Positions 1 to 10,320 of a DNA stretch of 64,000 nt are shown piece by piece. Every line of letters starts with the position of its first letter. The stretch's first letter is position 1. The stretch is from Photobacterium sp. TLY01 (GTDB taxonomy: Bacteria > Pseudomonadota > Gammaproteobacteria > Enterobacterales > Vibrionaceae), in the NCBI RefSeq assembly GCF_021432065.1, contig NZ_CP090364.1, forward strand, positions 186,001 to 250,000, read 5' to 3'. Below the pieces are notes generated by a model. The model was not told the origin of the DNA. It saw only the letters and a list, made by a program, of their open reading frames with translations, and searched no databases. A program made the translations under genes and the position numbers.

Positions 1-279
1 AGATTTTGCCGAATTAGGCAGGATATAAGCCTGATCATAATGATTGTTACGCAGTGAGCGTCCAATCCGGTAGCGCCCTTTGAGGTTAAATTCGCCGTGT
101 CCGATGGGCATTTCAAGCGCGCGGTGTACCTCGGGCATGCGTTCCAGAATAGGGCGGCACCAGGTCGGTGCCAGTACATCAATTTCAGCTTGCGGATACT
201 GCTGCTTGAGACTGGTATACAGGCATTGCGACATCACCATATCGCCAACCCAGGATGGACCGATAATAAGAATTTTCAT
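1..279 (-). CDS. waaF: ADP-heptose:LPS heptosyltransferase II, N-terminal part (truncated by window edge)
   Basis: Adds the second heptose to the inner core of lipopolysaccharide at the cytoplasmic face of the inner membrane. Only the first 93 residues lie in the window. They begin MKILIIGPSWVGDMVMSQ, the glycosyltransferase family 9 opening seen in WaaF, followed by the PTWCRPILERMPEV segment expected of heptosyltransferase II. The reading frame stays open to base 1. It is the last visible gene of the minus-strand LPS operon, 38 bases after the O-antigen ligase gene. The family assignment rests on N-terminal motifs only, so WaaC or another GT9 member is less likely but not excluded. Confidence 0.85.
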   Translation of the reverse strand, partial: MKILIIGPSWVGDMVMSQCLYTSLKQQYPQAEIDVLAPTWCRPILERMPEVHRALEMPIGHGEFNLKGRYRIGRSLRNNHYDQAYILPNSAKS

Positions 280-317
280 GGAGTCAGCACTTTTAACTTA
301 CGGAAATAAATTGTTAT

Positions 318-1571
318 CTAAGCGGGAACATTCTGCTTTTTCTGCATGCAACCAGCTAAGAAGATTACAGTAAAGACACTGTAAAACATGGTGCCTGAGT
401 TATGGTTCAGGAAATTCTGGCTTAAGCAGTAGCTGGCGACCAGTAATACATGAATGATGCCGCATTGAGCAAATACCCACTGACTGTCATGCCGCTGGTA
501 CTCGCGGCTATAGCGCATGAAAATGGCAAATGGGATAGCAAATAACATGATCAGGGCCGTGATACCAATCAAGCCTTTTGTTGCGGCTTCTTCAAGATAC
601 TGGTTATGTGCTCGTCCATATAATTCCACTACTTTGTCGACTTTTCCTTCTTCGACAAAGCGTTTTTCAGCGAGATCCCGCCCTGGAAAACCTTGACCAA
701 AAAATGGTTTTTCTTCCAGGCTGTACCAGGCGCTTTTCCACATTTCAAATCTTGCTCCCACAGAGGTATTGCTTCTGTCTTGTTGGGTATAGAGCTCGAC
801 ATCGGCATAAGCTTGATTGATACGGGTTTCGACTTCAGGCAGAAGTGTTGTGCCTAAAAGAAACAAGCTGACCGACATGACAGCAAACAGTCGTTTCGAT
901 AATAAATCGCGAAAATGATAGAGTATAAAAAACAGTACGATAGGGGCCAAAACCCATCCGCCGCGAGAGCCAGACAGTACGGAGCCCGTGATGCCAGACA
1001 GCGCGGCAATGAAAAACAATAAACTGATGATATATTTCTGTTTGCCCCAGTAATAGAAAGTGGCAAAAAGTGAAATCAGTCCCAGTGACATGGCCGTATT
1101 GCCCGATTGAATTGGCATATATCCTTTTACTAAGTGGCCAGTATATGCTCGTTCCATGTGCAGAATTTCTACATGGTAAATGGCCACGGCACCTGCGACA
1201 AAAGCGCCAACACCGACTCCAGCCAGTAACCAGTGTATACGGGGAGGGTAAAGTAACAGCAGGAATAGAATAGGCAGTGTTAATACCGTGCGGCTGGGAA
1301 TGTCTGCTTCACTGATATTACCCCCGTAGACCAGCAAAGACGCCAGCACGACGAGAAAATAGGTGCTGAAGGCTACAATTAACAGCTTGATATCTTGTGT
1401 GAAAAACGGGGTTTTTAATGTGAACAGTACAGGTAGTGCCATCGCCAGCAGAAGAACGGGCACTGGCTTATAGCCGCCACCGATGAGCAAGATAGTGGCA
1501 GGGTAAGCCGCAGCGAGAAATGCCACTAGACAGTGAAACGCAAAGGTAAACTTATTCGTCATGAGGCTCAT
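318..1571 (-). CDS. waaL: O-antigen ligase family protein (WaaL-like)
   Basis: Predicted polytopic inner-membrane protein of 417 residues that would transfer undecaprenyl-linked O-antigen to lipid A-core in the periplasm. About ten or more hydrophobic segments are visible. A SRGGW motif lies near residues 202-206, and a long hydrophilic loop (about 245-330) ends with the conserved HNQYLE at 322-327, typical of the Wzy_C/O-antigen ligase fold. Its ATG overlaps the stop of the upstream acyltransferase gene in an ATGA arrangement, so translation is probably coupled. A Wzy polymerase has the same fold, but the position between lipid A and core genes favours a ligase. The family is known for very low sequence identity. 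Confidence 0.78.
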   Translation of the reverse strand: MSLMTNKFTFAFHCLVAFLAAAYPATILLIGGGYKPVPVLLLAMALPVLFTLKTPFFTQDIKLLIVAFSTYFLVVLASLLVYGGNISEADIPSRTVLTLPILFLLLLYPPRIHWLLAGVGVGAFVAGAVAIYHVEILHMERAYTGHLVKGYMPIQSGNTAMSLGLISLFATFYYWGKQKYIISLLFFIAALSGITGSVLSGSRGGWVLAPIVLFFILYHFRDLLSKRLFAVMSVSLFLLGTTLLPEVETRINQAYADVELYTQQDRSNTSVGARFEMWKSAWYSLEEKPFFGQGFPGRDLAEKRFVEEGKVDKVVELYGRAHNQYLEEAATKGLIGITALIMLFAIPFAIFMRYSREYQRHDSQWVFAQCGIIHVLLVASYCLSQNFLNHNSGTMFYSVFTVIFLAGCMQKKQNVPA

Positions 1572-2554
1572 AAACCGCTAATCTTTAGTGTGTTATAAGG
1601 ATCAGGCTCATTATCCGGCCGGGTTTTTAATAAGCGTAAATTCCACATGTACTGTGTGGGGGTTGGGGCGACCATATTTTCCAGCGACTGGGCTAATGTA
1701 TCTGCATCCTGCTGCAAGTCACCCGTTGGCAGGTTATCAATAGCAGGTAATATATGGATTTCAAATTTACCTGTGATGCTGTTATAGACAGGCATCATTG
1801 GCAAAATTTCTGCGCCTGTCATGCGTACAATTTTTCCTAACCCGGCAAAAGTCGCTTTTTTCGTGGCAAAAAAGTCGGTGAACTGACTTTGCTCCGGGCC
1901 AAAATCTTCATCTGGCAGATAATAACCCATATAGCCTTGCTTTACGGCCTTGATATAGGGTTTCAAACCCTCTTCACGTGTATAGCAAACACCGCCATAT
2001 TGCAGACGCTGTTTGCTGATAAGCCAGTCGTATACGGGCTGGCGGTGTTGTGGCTTCATTAACGCGGCAACCGGTAACCCCAGTGAAGCCCAGTAAATGG
2101 CCGGAAAATCAATCGCCCAGGCATGAGGGACCAGCATAATCAGTGGTCGCTCTTCCTCAACGAGCTTTTCTAGGTGCTCAAGACCAAATACTTGCGTTCG
2201 TTCGTGTAGATGAGCCCGGTTTTTGAACGTCAGTTCACCCATTGCAAAAATGACTTGAGTAGCGACAGCGAACATATCGTCAATCATGGACTCCCGTTCC
2301 GCTGGACTTTGTTCGGGAAAACAGAGTGTCAGATTGACCTGGGCCCGCCGACGGACTTTTTTTGCCCGACGGCCAATGAATTTACCCAGCTTACCTGCGA
2401 TAGGATCTCTCACTTTCCAGGGTAGTAGGGCAAAGAGCATCAAAAAGCCAATGCTCACCCAGGTACCCCAATGTTTAGGGTGCAAAAAAGCCCACTTGAA
2501 CGATGGCCGGTAACCTTGATTAGGTAATGGCTTTAAAGTTCGTGATAGTTTCAC
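1568..2554 (-). CDS. lpxM: Lipid A late acyltransferase (LpxM/LpxN-like)
   Basis: Adds a secondary acyl chain to Kdo2-lipid A at the inner membrane. The 328-residue protein has one N-terminal hydrophobic anchor (about residues 33-46) and the lysophospholipid acyltransferase catalytic HX4D motif as His144-Asp149 (HAWAID). The length is normal for the LpxL/LpxM family. It lies 29 bases after hldD and overlaps waaL, so it belongs to the LPS operon. In V. cholerae the corresponding late acyltransferase (called LpxN) transfers a hydroxylated chain; the sequence alone does not tell me which acyl donor this enzyme uses. The family is certain, the LpxL versus LpxM/LpxN assignment less so. Confidence 0.82.
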   Translation of the reverse strand: MKLSRTLKPLPNQGYRPSFKWAFLHPKHWGTWVSIGFLMLFALLPWKVRDPIAGKLGKFIGRRAKKVRRRAQVNLTLCFPEQSPAERESMIDDMFAVATQVIFAMGELTFKNRAHLHERTQVFGLEHLEKLVEEERPLIMLVPHAWAIDFPAIYWASLGLPVAALMKPQHRQPVYDWLISKQRLQYGGVCYTREEGLKPYIKAVKQGYMGYYLPDEDFGPEQSQFTDFFATKKATFAGLGKIVRMTGAEILPMMPVYNSITGKFEIHILPAIDNLPTGDLQQDADTLAQSLENMVAPTPTQYMWNLRLLKTRPDNEPDPYNTLKISGL

Positions 2555-2583
2555 TTGTCACTACTCGTTGATTTTATTGGTCG

Positions 2584-3534
2584 TCAGGATTTTGCGTTCA
2601 GAATCGCCATATACTCAGCAACGCCTTCGGCAACGGTTTTAAACGCTTCGTGATAACCGGCGGCACGGACTTTGGTCAGGTCTGCCTGAGTATAGGCCTG
2701 ATAGCGGCCTTTCAGGTGCTCCGGAAACGGGACAGTTTCGACCTGGCCTTTACCGTGATGCTGAATCACAGCATCGGCGACGGCCTGAAAACTTTCTGCC
2801 CGGCCGGTACCGCAGTTGAAAATACCGGAGACGCTATGTTGCCAGAACCACAGGTTCATTTTGCAGACATCACCCACATAGATGAAATCGCGCTTAAAGG
2901 TGTCTGAGCCTTCAAACAGCTTTGGCATTTCGCCTTTTGCAATTTGTTCATTCAGGTGAAAGGCAACGGAGGCCATGCTGCCTTTGTGCTGCTCGCGCGG
3001 GCCGTAGACGTTGAAGTAACGGAAGCCGGTAATCTGCGAGAGCGTTTCGCCGTGGGCTTCGGCATCTTGCCACAGGCGGCGGACATAGTTGTCAAACAGC
3101 TGCTTGGAATAACCGTAAACGTTCAGGGCGCCTTCGTAGGCCTTCTCTTCGATGAAATCACGGTCACGGCCGCCGTAGGTCGCGGCGGAAGATGCATACA
3201 GGAACGGAATCTCGCGCTCCAGGCAGAAGTGCAGCAGCTCTTTGGAATACTCATAATTATTGAGCATCATGTATTTGCCGTCCCACTCTGTAGTAGCTGA
3301 GCAGGCACCTTCGTGGAAGACGGCTTCGATCGGGCCAAAGTCATCACCCGCCATGATCTGGGTGATGAAATCTTCTTTGTCCATATAATCGGCGATATCT
3401 AAATCGACCAGATTCGCGAATTTGGTACCGTCTTTGAGGTTGTCGACGACCAGAATGTCGCTATACCCTTGTTCATTGAGCGCTTTTACAATGTTGCTGC
3501 CGATCATGCCGGCGCCACCAGTCACTATAATCAT
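2584..3534 (-). CDS. hldD: ADP-L-glycero-D-manno-heptose-6-epimerase
   Basis: Converts ADP-D-glycero-D-manno-heptose to the L-glycero form, the donor for LPS inner-core heptose. The 316-residue product is an extended short-chain dehydrogenase with the NADP-binding GGAGMIG motif at residues 6-12, where the glycines are correctly spaced. The YGYSK catalytic segment lies near residue 140, followed by a [11 protein letters not shown] block typical of HldD. Length matches the family. It is the promoter-proximal gene of the run hldD-lpxM-waaL-waaF, placing heptose precursor synthesis, lipid A acylation and core assembly in one transcript. Confidence 0.97.
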   Translation of the reverse strand: MIIVTGGAGMIGSNIVKALNEQGYSDILVVDNLKDGTKFANLVDLDIADYMDKEDFITQIMAGDDFGPIEAVFHEGACSATTEWDGKYMMLNNYEYSKELLHFCLEREIPFLYASSAATYGGRDRDFIEEKAYEGALNVYGYSKQLFDNYVRRLWQDAEAHGETLSQITGFRYFNVYGPREQHKGSMASVAFHLNEQIAKGEMPKLFEGSDTFKRDFIYVGDVCKMNLWFWQHSVSGIFNCGTGRAESFQAVADAVIQHHGKGQVETVPFPEHLKGRYQAYTQADLTKVRAAGYHEAFKTVAEGVAEYMAILNAKS

Positions 3535-3718
3535 GGCACTTCCAGTTTTATCAGATGGACCCGGTAGTCAGAGGCCAAAAGCGTAGCAGAAGAACTGCAC
3601 CACCGCGTCAAAATTTAGTCAGTAGTTATGATAACATCATCAGGGTTTGTTGATCTGGATTTTGACCCACATAAGATAACAAACCGAGACTGCCCAGGGC
3701 GATGCAAGTGAGAGGCTT

Positions 3719-4366
3719 ATGAAAACCCGCGATAAAATCATCCATGCAGCATTAGAGTTGTTTAATGACGGAGGGGAACCCAACGTCACCACCAACCACA
3801 TTGCGGCACATATGGGCATCAGCCCAGGCAACCTGTATTACCATTTTCGTAATAAAGAAGAGATTATACACAGTATTTTTGATGAATACGCTCAGGATTT
3901 GCGGGTTCGCTTCCAGCCGCGGGAAGAGGCGGTGCTGTCGGCTGACAGTCTGCTGCAATACCTGGATGCGGTCTTTATGCTGATGTGGCGCTACCGATTT
4001 TTTTACGCCAACCTGCCCGATATTCTCAGCCGGGATCCTGTGCTGCAGCATAAGTATCTGGAAGCGCAGGAAAATCTCCATCAGGATATCATGGTGGTGA
4101 TGCGCCATTTCCGGACCTTAGGGCTGGTCACCCTGAATGATGATGATTTGCTGAGTCTGGCAACCACCCTCAAGCTGGTGGCGACCAGTTGGATCAGTTA
4201 TCAAACTGCGCAGGCACCCAAGGCGAAAATTACCAAGGCTGTTATCTATCAGGGCGTGTTGCAGATGCTTGCTGTGATAAGACCTCTGACCAGTGAGGAG
4301 GGGCGGCAGGTCGTTCTTCAACTTGAATCACATTATTGTGATCAAGTGGAGCGGGATGTTTCATAG
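3719..4366 (+). CDS. TetR/AcrR family transcriptional regulator
   Basis: DNA-binding repressor-type protein of 215 residues. The N-terminal helix-turn-helix covers about residues 8-52 (VTTNHIAAHMGISPGNLYYHF carries the recognition helix), and the C-terminal two-thirds is a helical ligand-binding domain with no close match I can name. GAGAGG precedes the ATG, supporting this start. It sits between the LPS operon and kbl-tdh on the same strand as kbl, 130 bases upstream of the kbl start. I infer it may be autoregulated or influence one of its neighbours, but no operator is obvious. The effector and regulon are unknown. Confidence 0.85.
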   Translation: MKTRDKIIHAALELFNDGGEPNVTTNHIAAHMGISPGNLYYHFRNKEEIIHSIFDEYAQDLRVRFQPREEAVLSADSLLQYLDAVFMLMWRYRFFYANLPDILSRDPVLQHKYLEAQENLHQDIMVVMRHFRTLGLVTLNDDDLLSLATTLKLVATSWISYQTAQAPKAKITKAVIYQGVLQMLAVIRPLTSEEGRQVVLQLESHYCDQVERDVS

Positions 4367-4496
4367 TTGTCGACGGACTAGAGTTTAGCTCTTAGAATCC
4401 GGCAAACTTTGTAACATTGTGGTGAATGATTGCTAATTTAATAGTAGGTTGTTCGCTAAAAGTGGCAAATACGCCTTTACATGTTTGGAGAGCAAG

Positions 4497-5690
4497 ATGT
4501 CAGCTGCCTTTTATCAACAGATCGCCGATCAGATTCAGGAAGTGAAAGCAGAGGGATTATACAAAAGTGAGCGTGTAATCACTTCTGCTCAGAAAGCCAA
4601 TATTGCAATTGCCAGTGGTGATCAGGTATTGAATTTCTGTGCCAACAACTACCTGGGTCTGGCTAACCACCCGGCGTTGATTGAGGCTGCCAAACAAGGC
4701 ATGGATGAGCACGGTTTTGGTATGGCTTCAGTGCGTTTTATCTGCGGTACGCAGGACGCACATAAAGAGCTGGAGAGTAAGCTGTCGGCCTTCTTAGGCA
4801 TGGAAGACACTATCCTTTACTCTTCGTGTTTTGATGCAAATGCAGGTCTGTTCGAGACCATTCTCGGCCCTGAAGATGCCATTATTTCAGATGCGCTGAA
4901 CCACGCTTCTATCATTGACGGTGTACGTCTGTGTAAAGCCAAACGCTTCCGCTATGCCAACAATGACATGGCCGAGCTGGAGCAGCAGTTGATCGCTGCC
5001 AATGAAGCCGGCGTGCGCCACAAGCTGATTGTGACCGATGGTGTCTTCTCGATGGATGGCGTGGTGGCAAACCTGCCGGCTATCTGTGATCTGGCGGATA
5101 AGTATGATGCGCTGGTGATGGTCGATGATTCTCACGCTGTTGGCTTTATGGGTGACAATGGCCGTGGTACCCATGAGTACCATGATGTGATTGATCGCAT
5201 CGACATCATCACAGGGACGCTGGGTAAAGCTCTGGGCGGCGCGTCAGGCGGTTATACCTCAGGTAAGAAAGAAGTGATCGACTGGCTGCGCCAGCGTTCT
5301 CGTCCTTACCTGTTCTCGAACTCGCTGGCTCCGGCGATTGTGTCTGCTTCGATCCGCGTGCTGGATCTGCTGGCGGAAAGCAGCGATCTGCGTGCGACGC
5401 TGTGGAAAAATGCAGCGCACTTCCGCACCCGTATGTCTGAAGCCGGCTTTACACTGGCAGGCGCGGATCATGCCATTATCCCAATTATGCTGGGTGATGC
5501 GAAAGTTGCAGCGGAATTTGCTGAGCGCGCCCTGAAAGAAGGCATTTACGTGGTGGGTTTCTCTTACCCTGTGGTGCCAAAAGGCCAGGCGCGAATCCGT
5601 ACTCAGATGTCTGCCGCGCACAGCGCAGAACAGCTGGATAAGACGATCGATGCGTTTATTCGCATTGGTCAAGAGATGGGTATCATCTGA
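4497..5690 (+). CDS. kbl: 2-amino-3-ketobutyrate coenzyme A ligase
   Basis: PLP enzyme that cleaves 2-amino-3-oxobutyrate with CoA into glycine and acetyl-CoA, the second step of threonine degradation. The 397-residue protein carries the alpha-oxoamine synthase lysine at Lys244 within [13 protein letters not shown], the same position as in E. coli, and the DDSHAVGF cofactor segment at about 210-217. The ATG at 4497 is preceded by GGAG, and the length equals the family norm; the frame is open 48 bases further upstream but has no reason to start there. tdh follows after 63 bases, so the pair forms an operon. Confidence 0.97.
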   Translation: MSAAFYQQIADQIQEVKAEGLYKSERVITSAQKANIAIASGDQVLNFCANNYLGLANHPALIEAAKQGMDEHGFGMASVRFICGTQDAHKELESKLSAFLGMEDTILYSSCFDANAGLFETILGPEDAIISDALNHASIIDGVRLCKAKRFRYANNDMAELEQQLIAANEAGVRHKLIVTDGVFSMDGVVANLPAICDLADKYDALVMVDDSHAVGFMGDNGRGTHEYHDVIDRIDIITGTLGKALGGASGGYTSGKKEVIDWLRQRSRPYLFSNSLAPAIVSASIRVLDLLAESSDLRATLWKNAAHFRTRMSEAGFTLAGADHAIIPIMLGDAKVAAEFAERALKEGIYVVGFSYPVVPKGQARIRTQMSAAHSAEQLDKTIDAFIRIGQEMGII

Positions 5691-5753
5691 TCATCACCGA
5701 CTTTGCTGCAGGAGCGGTTTGAAACCGCTTCTGGGCCACTTGTGGAAAGCATC

Positions 5754-6785
5754 ATGAAAATTAAAGCATTAGCAAAACTGAAGCCTGAAGAAGGCATCTG
5801 GATGACAGAGGTCGACAAGCCTGAGATGGGCCACAACGACCTGCTGATCAAGATTAAGAAAACCGCGATTTGTGGTACTGACGTTCATATCTATAACTGG
5901 GACGAATGGTCACAAAATACAATTCCTGTGCCTATGGTCGTCGGTCACGAGTACGTGGGCGAAGTGGTCGCGATTGGCCAGGAAGTGCGTGGTTTTGAAA
6001 TTGGCGACCGTGTCTCTGGTGAAGGCCACATTACCTGCGGTCACTGCCGCAACTGTCGTGGCGGTCGCACTCACCTGTGCCGTAACACGATTGGTGTGGG
6101 TGTCAACCGTGAAGGGGCCTTTGCTGAGTATCTGGTGATCCCGGCCTTCAACGCATTTAAGATCCCGGACAACATTTCAGACGATCTGGCGTCGATTTTT
6201 GACCCGTTTGGTAATGCAGTGCACACGGCGCTGTCTTTCGACCTGGTGGGCGAAGATGTGCTGATCACAGGTGCCGGTCCTATCGGGATCATGGCGGCGG
6301 CGGTGGCCAAGCACGTCGGCGCGCGCCATGTGGTGATCACGGACGTGAACGAATTTCGCCTGGATCTGGCCCGCAAGATGGGCGTGACCCGTGCCGTCAA
6401 CGTGGCTGAGCAAAAGCTGGAAGATGTGATGGCGGAGCTGGGCATGACAGAAGGCTTTGATGTCGGTCTGGAAATGTCGGGTGTACCGGCGGCGTTTAAC
6501 AGCATGCTGTCGAGCATGAACCATGGCGGAAAGATTGCCATGCTGGGTATTCCGCCTTCGAACATGGGCATTGACTGGACTCAGGTGATTTTCAAAGGTC
6601 TGGTGATCAAAGGGATTTATGGCCGTGAAATGTTTGAGACCTGGTACAAGATGGCCAGCTTGATTCAGTCTGGTCTGGATCTGACGCCTATCATCACCCA
6701 CCACTACAGCGTGGATGATTTCCAACAGGGCTTTGATGTCATGCGCTCCGGCCAGTCCGGTAAAGTGATTCTGAGCTGGGACTGA
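5754..6785 (+). CDS. tdh: L-threonine 3-dehydrogenase
   Basis: Oxidises L-threonine to 2-amino-3-ketobutyrate with NAD+, supplying the substrate of Kbl. The zinc-dependent medium-chain dehydrogenase of 343 residues shows the catalytic zinc ligands Cys40 and His65-Glu66 (GHEYVG), and the structural zinc cysteines 95, 98, 101 and 109. The Rossmann motif GAGPIG follows in the middle of the protein. It is nearly identical in layout to E. coli Tdh, with two extra N-terminal residues. The start at MKIKAL was chosen over in-frame upstream codons because the upstream residues do not resemble the family. A strong terminator follows. Confidence 0.97.
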   Translation: MKIKALAKLKPEEGIWMTEVDKPEMGHNDLLIKIKKTAICGTDVHIYNWDEWSQNTIPVPMVVGHEYVGEVVAIGQEVRGFEIGDRVSGEGHITCGHCRNCRGGRTHLCRNTIGVGVNREGAFAEYLVIPAFNAFKIPDNISDDLASIFDPFGNAVHTALSFDLVGEDVLITGAGPIGIMAAAVAKHVGARHVVITDVNEFRLDLARKMGVTRAVNVAEQKLEDVMAELGMTEGFDVGLEMSGVPAAFNSMLSSMNHGGKIAMLGIPPSNMGIDWTQVIFKGLVIKGIYGREMFETWYKMASLIQSGLDLTPIITHHYSVDDFQQGFDVMRSGQSGKVILSWD

Positions 6786-6811
6786 TGTCCCTCTCATATG
6801 CAAACAAACGG

Positions 6812-6843
6812 AACGGTGTGCCTCGGCACACCGTTTTTTTTCA
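6812..6843 (+). terminator. Rho-independent terminator of kbl-tdh
   Basis: AACGGTGTGCC pairs with GGCACACCGTT around a TC loop, followed by eight T residues. The T-run reaches the last codons of the convergent yibQ gene, so the two transcription units meet here with no spare sequence. Confidence 0.9.
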
Positions 6844-7560
6844 GCTGCCGGTGGAAAACAGTTCAGACAGGCGAACCAGAGTGACCTGCTGCTGAATCTC
6901 AGGCAGCATGGCATTCAGGGTTGAGAGAGTGACCGGATGAGGATGGCCAATCGCAATCACCGCACCTTGTTGCTTCGCCTGTAAAACAGCCCGTTTCAGC
7001 TGGCGGCGGATGAAGGTTTCGCTTGGGACATGATCCAGAAAAACATGGCGGCGCAGGGCGGGAATGTGTGCCGCCCGGGCTTGCGCCTGAGCAACAGACT
7101 TCGCCGTCGTGCGGCTATCGAGAAAGGCGAGATGCTCTTGTTTGAGCACTTCCATCACCCAGTCCATCGCAGTCGGGTTCTGGGTCAGGGCGCTGCCCAT
7201 ATGATTATTGACCGCCACCGCGCCCGGCACGCGCGACAGCGCATGGCGGAGTTTATCCTGAAGCTCTTCCTTGCTCATGGTGGCGGTCAGGGTAGTCATT
7301 TCAAGCGGCGCCGTTCTGCTCGGCTGCATTGGCATGTGGAGCAGGACATCTCTGCTTTCCTGCTGAGCCTGACGGGCAGTGAGCTGGTCGTAAGGTGTTT
7401 CCGGCAAGATCGAGACACTGATTTGCGGCGGCAGGGCTGAGAGCGGGGAAGGCATGTGCTGATAACCCAGATCATCAATCACAATCGCCAGTCTGGCCGC
7501 TTGCGCTGAAGATGCCAGAAGCAACAACCAGATCAGACCTACACGAATTAACCCCTTCAT
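6841..7560 (-). CDS. yibQ: Divergent polysaccharide deacetylase family protein (YibQ)
   Basis: Secreted protein of about 239 residues with the divergent polysaccharide deacetylase (DUF610) fold: AIVIDDLGY soon after the signal peptide, LLHMPM, the NNHMGSALT segment and a late GHPHP motif, which together form the metal-binding set of the family. The biochemical activity is not established as far as I know. The start chosen (MKGLIRV) gives a clean signal peptide ending SSAQA and has AAGGA eight bases upstream; two in-frame ATGs 9 and 24 bases upstream are possible. It follows envC on the same strand after a short gap, an association seen widely in gammaproteobacteria. Confidence 0.85.
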   Translation of the reverse strand: MKGLIRVGLIWLLLLASSAQAARLAIVIDDLGYQHMPSPLSALPPQISVSILPETPYDQLTARQAQQESRDVLLHMPMQPSRTAPLEMTTLTATMSKEELQDKLRHALSRVPGAVAVNNHMGSALTQNPTAMDWVMEVLKQEHLAFLDSRTTAKSVAQAQARAAHIPALRRHVFLDHVPSETFIRRQLKRAVLQAKQQGAVIAIGHPHPVTLSTLNAMLPEIQQQVTLVRLSELFSTGS

Positions 7561-7606
7561 TCGAACCATCCTTGTTCTGCTCATGGGTGTTGTGCGCTAT
7601 AAAAAG

Positions 7607-8773
7607 TTAACGGCTCAGCCAGGGCTGCGGGTTGGTTGGCGTGCCTTTGCGGCGAATCTCAAAATACAGTCCCGGTGTTTCCTGACCGCCGCTGTCGCCA
7701 ACCAGTGCGATGGCTTCGTTTCGCTGCACGGTATCGCCCACTTTCTTCAGCACGGTCTGGTTATAGCCGTAAAAAGTCATGTCGCCCTGGCCGTGATCTA
7801 CGGCGACCATCAGGCCGTAGCCGCGCAGCCAGTCGGCAAAGACGACTTTACCACCATGGACGGCTTTGACTTCGCTGCCCACGGCCTGACTGATCACCAT
7901 GCCTTTCCAGCGCAGCTCACCCTGAAGCGGACTGCCGTACGCGTGGCGGATACGGCCTGTGACCGGCCAGGGCAATTTGCCTTTGTATTTGCCCAGGCCG
8001 TCCATATTGACTCTGGCCTGGCGTGCCGCTTCCTCGGCGGCTTTGCGGGCTTTGGCAATTTCGGCGATCAGACGGGATTCATTGCTTTTCAGCTCGGTTA
8101 AGTAGCGTTTATCTGCATTCAATTGGCCCTGTAATTCCCTGACCGTGCTTTGACGCGCCTGCTGACTGCCCAGCAGTGATGCCCGTTCTTTTTTCAACTG
8201 GTCGAGCAGGGATTGCTGTTCATGACGCTGTTCGCTGAGCTGATGTTTTTTGAGCTGCAGTTCGGTATCCGTGGCGGCCAGTTCATCCAGCGCCTGGCTG
8301 CGAGCCTGACTGAGGTGCGAGGCATAGATGGCCATGCGCTCTAACCGGGCCGGGTCACTTTCACCCAGCAGGTTGGCGAGCGGTGAGGATTTCCCAAGTT
8401 TGTATTGGCTGGTCAGTAACTCTTTCAGCAGCTCACGCTGGCCAATCTGACGTTGCAGCAGTGTTTGCTGTTCTTTTTCCAGTTGGCTGATTGAGCGCGT
8501 CAGGCCGTCTGTTTTTTGTTCGGCGGTGCGAATGTTACCAGCCGCTTTGGCAATGGCCAGCTCCTGTTGCTTCAGGGTTTTCTGCACATCATTGAGCTGT
8601 TGTTTTTTATCGCTCAGCTGTTTTTGCTGTCGCGCGATTTCCTGTTTCATGCCCTGCAGCTGATTTTGATCGTCAGCAAACAGGGGGGCACTGAACGCCA
8701 GGCATAGTAAAGCGCCAGTGCCTAAGGCACTGGCGCGGAGTGTACAGATCGCACGATAAAATAATTCCCGCAT
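7607..8773 (-). CDS. envC: Murein hydrolase activator EnvC
   Basis: Periplasmic activator of the N-acetylmuramoyl-L-alanine amidases AmiA/AmiB during cell separation. The 388-residue precursor has a signal peptide (about residues 1-33), a long Gln/Lys/Glu-rich coiled coil (about 35-265) and a C-terminal LytM (peptidase M23-like) domain from about 280. LytM segments such as GRIRHAYGSP, VAVDHGQGD and LVGDSGG are visible. EnvC LytM domains are degenerate and do not cleave peptidoglycan themselves. It lies just downstream of gpmM (8 bases) and upstream of yibQ, so the three may be cotranscribed. Confidence 0.95.
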   Translation of the reverse strand: MRELFYRAICTLRASALGTGALLCLAFSAPLFADDQNQLQGMKQEIARQQKQLSDKKQQLNDVQKTLKQQELAIAKAAGNIRTAEQKTDGLTRSISQLEKEQQTLLQRQIGQRELLKELLTSQYKLGKSSPLANLLGESDPARLERMAIYASHLSQARSQALDELAATDTELQLKKHQLSEQRHEQQSLLDQLKKERASLLGSQQARQSTVRELQGQLNADKRYLTELKSNESRLIAEIAKARKAAEEAARQARVNMDGLGKYKGKLPWPVTGRIRHAYGSPLQGELRWKGMVISQAVGSEVKAVHGGKVVFADWLRGYGLMVAVDHGQGDMTFYGYNQTVLKKVGDTVQRNEAIALVGDSGGQETPGLYFEIRRKGTPTNPQPWLSR

Positions 8774-8781
8774 GGCAGGGA

Positions 8782-10320
8782 TTATTTCAGATCGTACAGC
8801 ACCTGACCAGTCATCTCTGACGGGATTTGGAGCCCGGTCAATGACAGCATGGTTGGCGCCAGATCAGACAGCTTGCCGCCGTCTTTCAGGCTGATCTGCT
8901 TATCGCCGACATAAATCAGCGGCACAGGCAGGTTGGTGTGTGCGGTATGAATCCCACCAGTTTCCGGGTTCACCATCATTTCTGCGTTCCCGTGGTCGGC
9001 GGTGATCAGCAGCTGTCCGTCTGCTTCTTTAATGGCTTCAACCACGCGGCCAATACTTTCATCAATGGCTTCACAGGCTTTCACTGCCGCATCGTACACA
9101 CCGGTGTGGCCGACCATGTCGCCGTTCGGGTAGTTACAGATGATCATATCGAACTCGCCGCCTTTGATGGCTGCGACCAGCTTGTCGGTCAGCTCAGGGG
9201 CACTCATTTCAGGCTGCAGGTCGTAGGTAGCGACTTTAGGGGATGCCACCAGAGCGCGGGACTCACCTTCAAACTCGGTTTCGACACCGCCATTGAAGAA
9301 GAAGGTCACGTGCGCATATTTCTCGGTTTCAGAAATGCGCAGTTGGGTTTTGCCTTGTTTCGACAGCCATTCACCTAAGGTGTTGGTCAGGCTTTCCGGC
9401 GGGAACGCGGATGGCAAATCGATATCGGCGGCATACTGGGTCAGGGTCACGAAGTGCAGCGCCGGGAATTGTTTGCGCGCAAAGCCGCTGAAATCAGCCA
9501 GGAACGCGCGGGAGATCTGACGGGCACGGTCGGCACGGAAATTCATGAAGATCACCGCATCACCGTCCTGCATGGCGGCATCCGGCTGGCCGTCGGCACG
9601 AATCACAGTGGCTTTGACGAATTCATCGTTCTCTTCGCGGGCGTACGCAGCCTGCAAACCTTCAACCGCAGACGCCGCGGTGAAATCACCTTTGGCCGCA
9701 GTCAGCAGGTCATAGGCAGACTCAACACGCTCCCAGTTGTTGTCCCGGTCCATGGCGTAGTAACGGCCAACCAGAGACGCGGTGCGGCCTTTACCCAGTT
9801 GGGCAAATAAGGCATCGAAGCGTTCCAGAGAGGCTTGAGCACTGCGTGGCGGCGTGTCGCGGCCGTCGAGGAAACAGTGCAGGTAAATGTGCTCTGCACC
9901 GCGCTCTGCTGCCATTTTCACGGCCGCTTCAATGTGATCTTCGTGGCTGTGAACGCCACCGGGTGACATCAGGCCCATAATGTGCACTGCTTTGCCTGCG
10001 GAAATCGCGCTGTCCATGGCTTTGACCAGCGCAGGGTTATGCTGAAATTCACCGTCGGAGATGGATTTGGCGATGCGGGTCAGATCCTGATAGACCACGC
10101 GGCCTGCGCCGATATTGGTGTGGCCCACTTCTGAGTTACCCATTTGACCATCAGGCAGACCCACATCAAGACCAGAGGCCTGAATCAGGGTGTTGGCTTC
10201 ATTGGCCATCAGGTTATCCAGTACCGGGGTATTGGCATTGGCAATCGCGTTATTTGCCGTGTCTTCGCGGTATCCCCAACCGTCCAGAATCACCAGCGCC
10301 AGTGGTTTCTTAGCAGACAT
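8782..10320 (-). CDS. gpmM: 2,3-bisphosphoglycerate-independent phosphoglycerate mutase
   Basis: Interconverts 3- and 2-phosphoglycerate in glycolysis and gluconeogenesis, using manganese and a phosphoserine intermediate. The 512-residue protein belongs to the alkaline phosphatase superfamily: ILDGWGYRE near residue 11 carries the first metal aspartate, Ser63 in [10 protein letters not shown] is the phosphorylated serine, and [10 protein letters not shown] near the C-terminus carries late metal ligands. The ATG at 10320 has GGAGAGGA upstream and gives the normal family length; 45 extra bases of open frame upstream were excluded on that basis. The upstream intergenic region holds two perfect palindromes. 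Confidence 0.97.
   Translation of the reverse strand: MSAKKPLALVILDGWGYREDTANNAIANANTPVLDNLMANEANTLIQASGLDVGLPDGQMGNSEVGHTNIGAGRVVYQDLTRIAKSISDGEFQHNPALVKAMDSAISAGKAVHIMGLMSPGGVHSHEDHIEAAVKMAAERGAEHIYLHCFLDGRDTPPRSAQASLERFDALFAQLGKGRTASLVGRYYAMDRDNNWERVESAYDLLTAAKGDFTAASAVEGLQAAYAREENDEFVKATVIRADGQPDAAMQDGDAVIFMNFRADRARQISRAFLADFSGFARKQFPALHFVTLTQYAADIDLPSAFPPESLTNTLGEWLSKQGKTQLRISETEKYAHVTFFFNGGVETEFEGESRALVASPKVATYDLQPEMSAPELTDKLVAAIKGGEFDMIICNYPNGDMVGHTGVYDAAVKACEAIDESIGRVVEAIKEADGQLLITADHGNAEMMVNPETGGIHTAHTNLPVPLIYVGDKQISLKDGGKLSDLAPTMLSLTGLQIPSEMTGQVLYDLK

Noticed and set aside
6177-6914. Minus-strand open frame opposite tdh
   Set aside because: Crosses the tdh terminator and reads antisense to conserved tdh codons.
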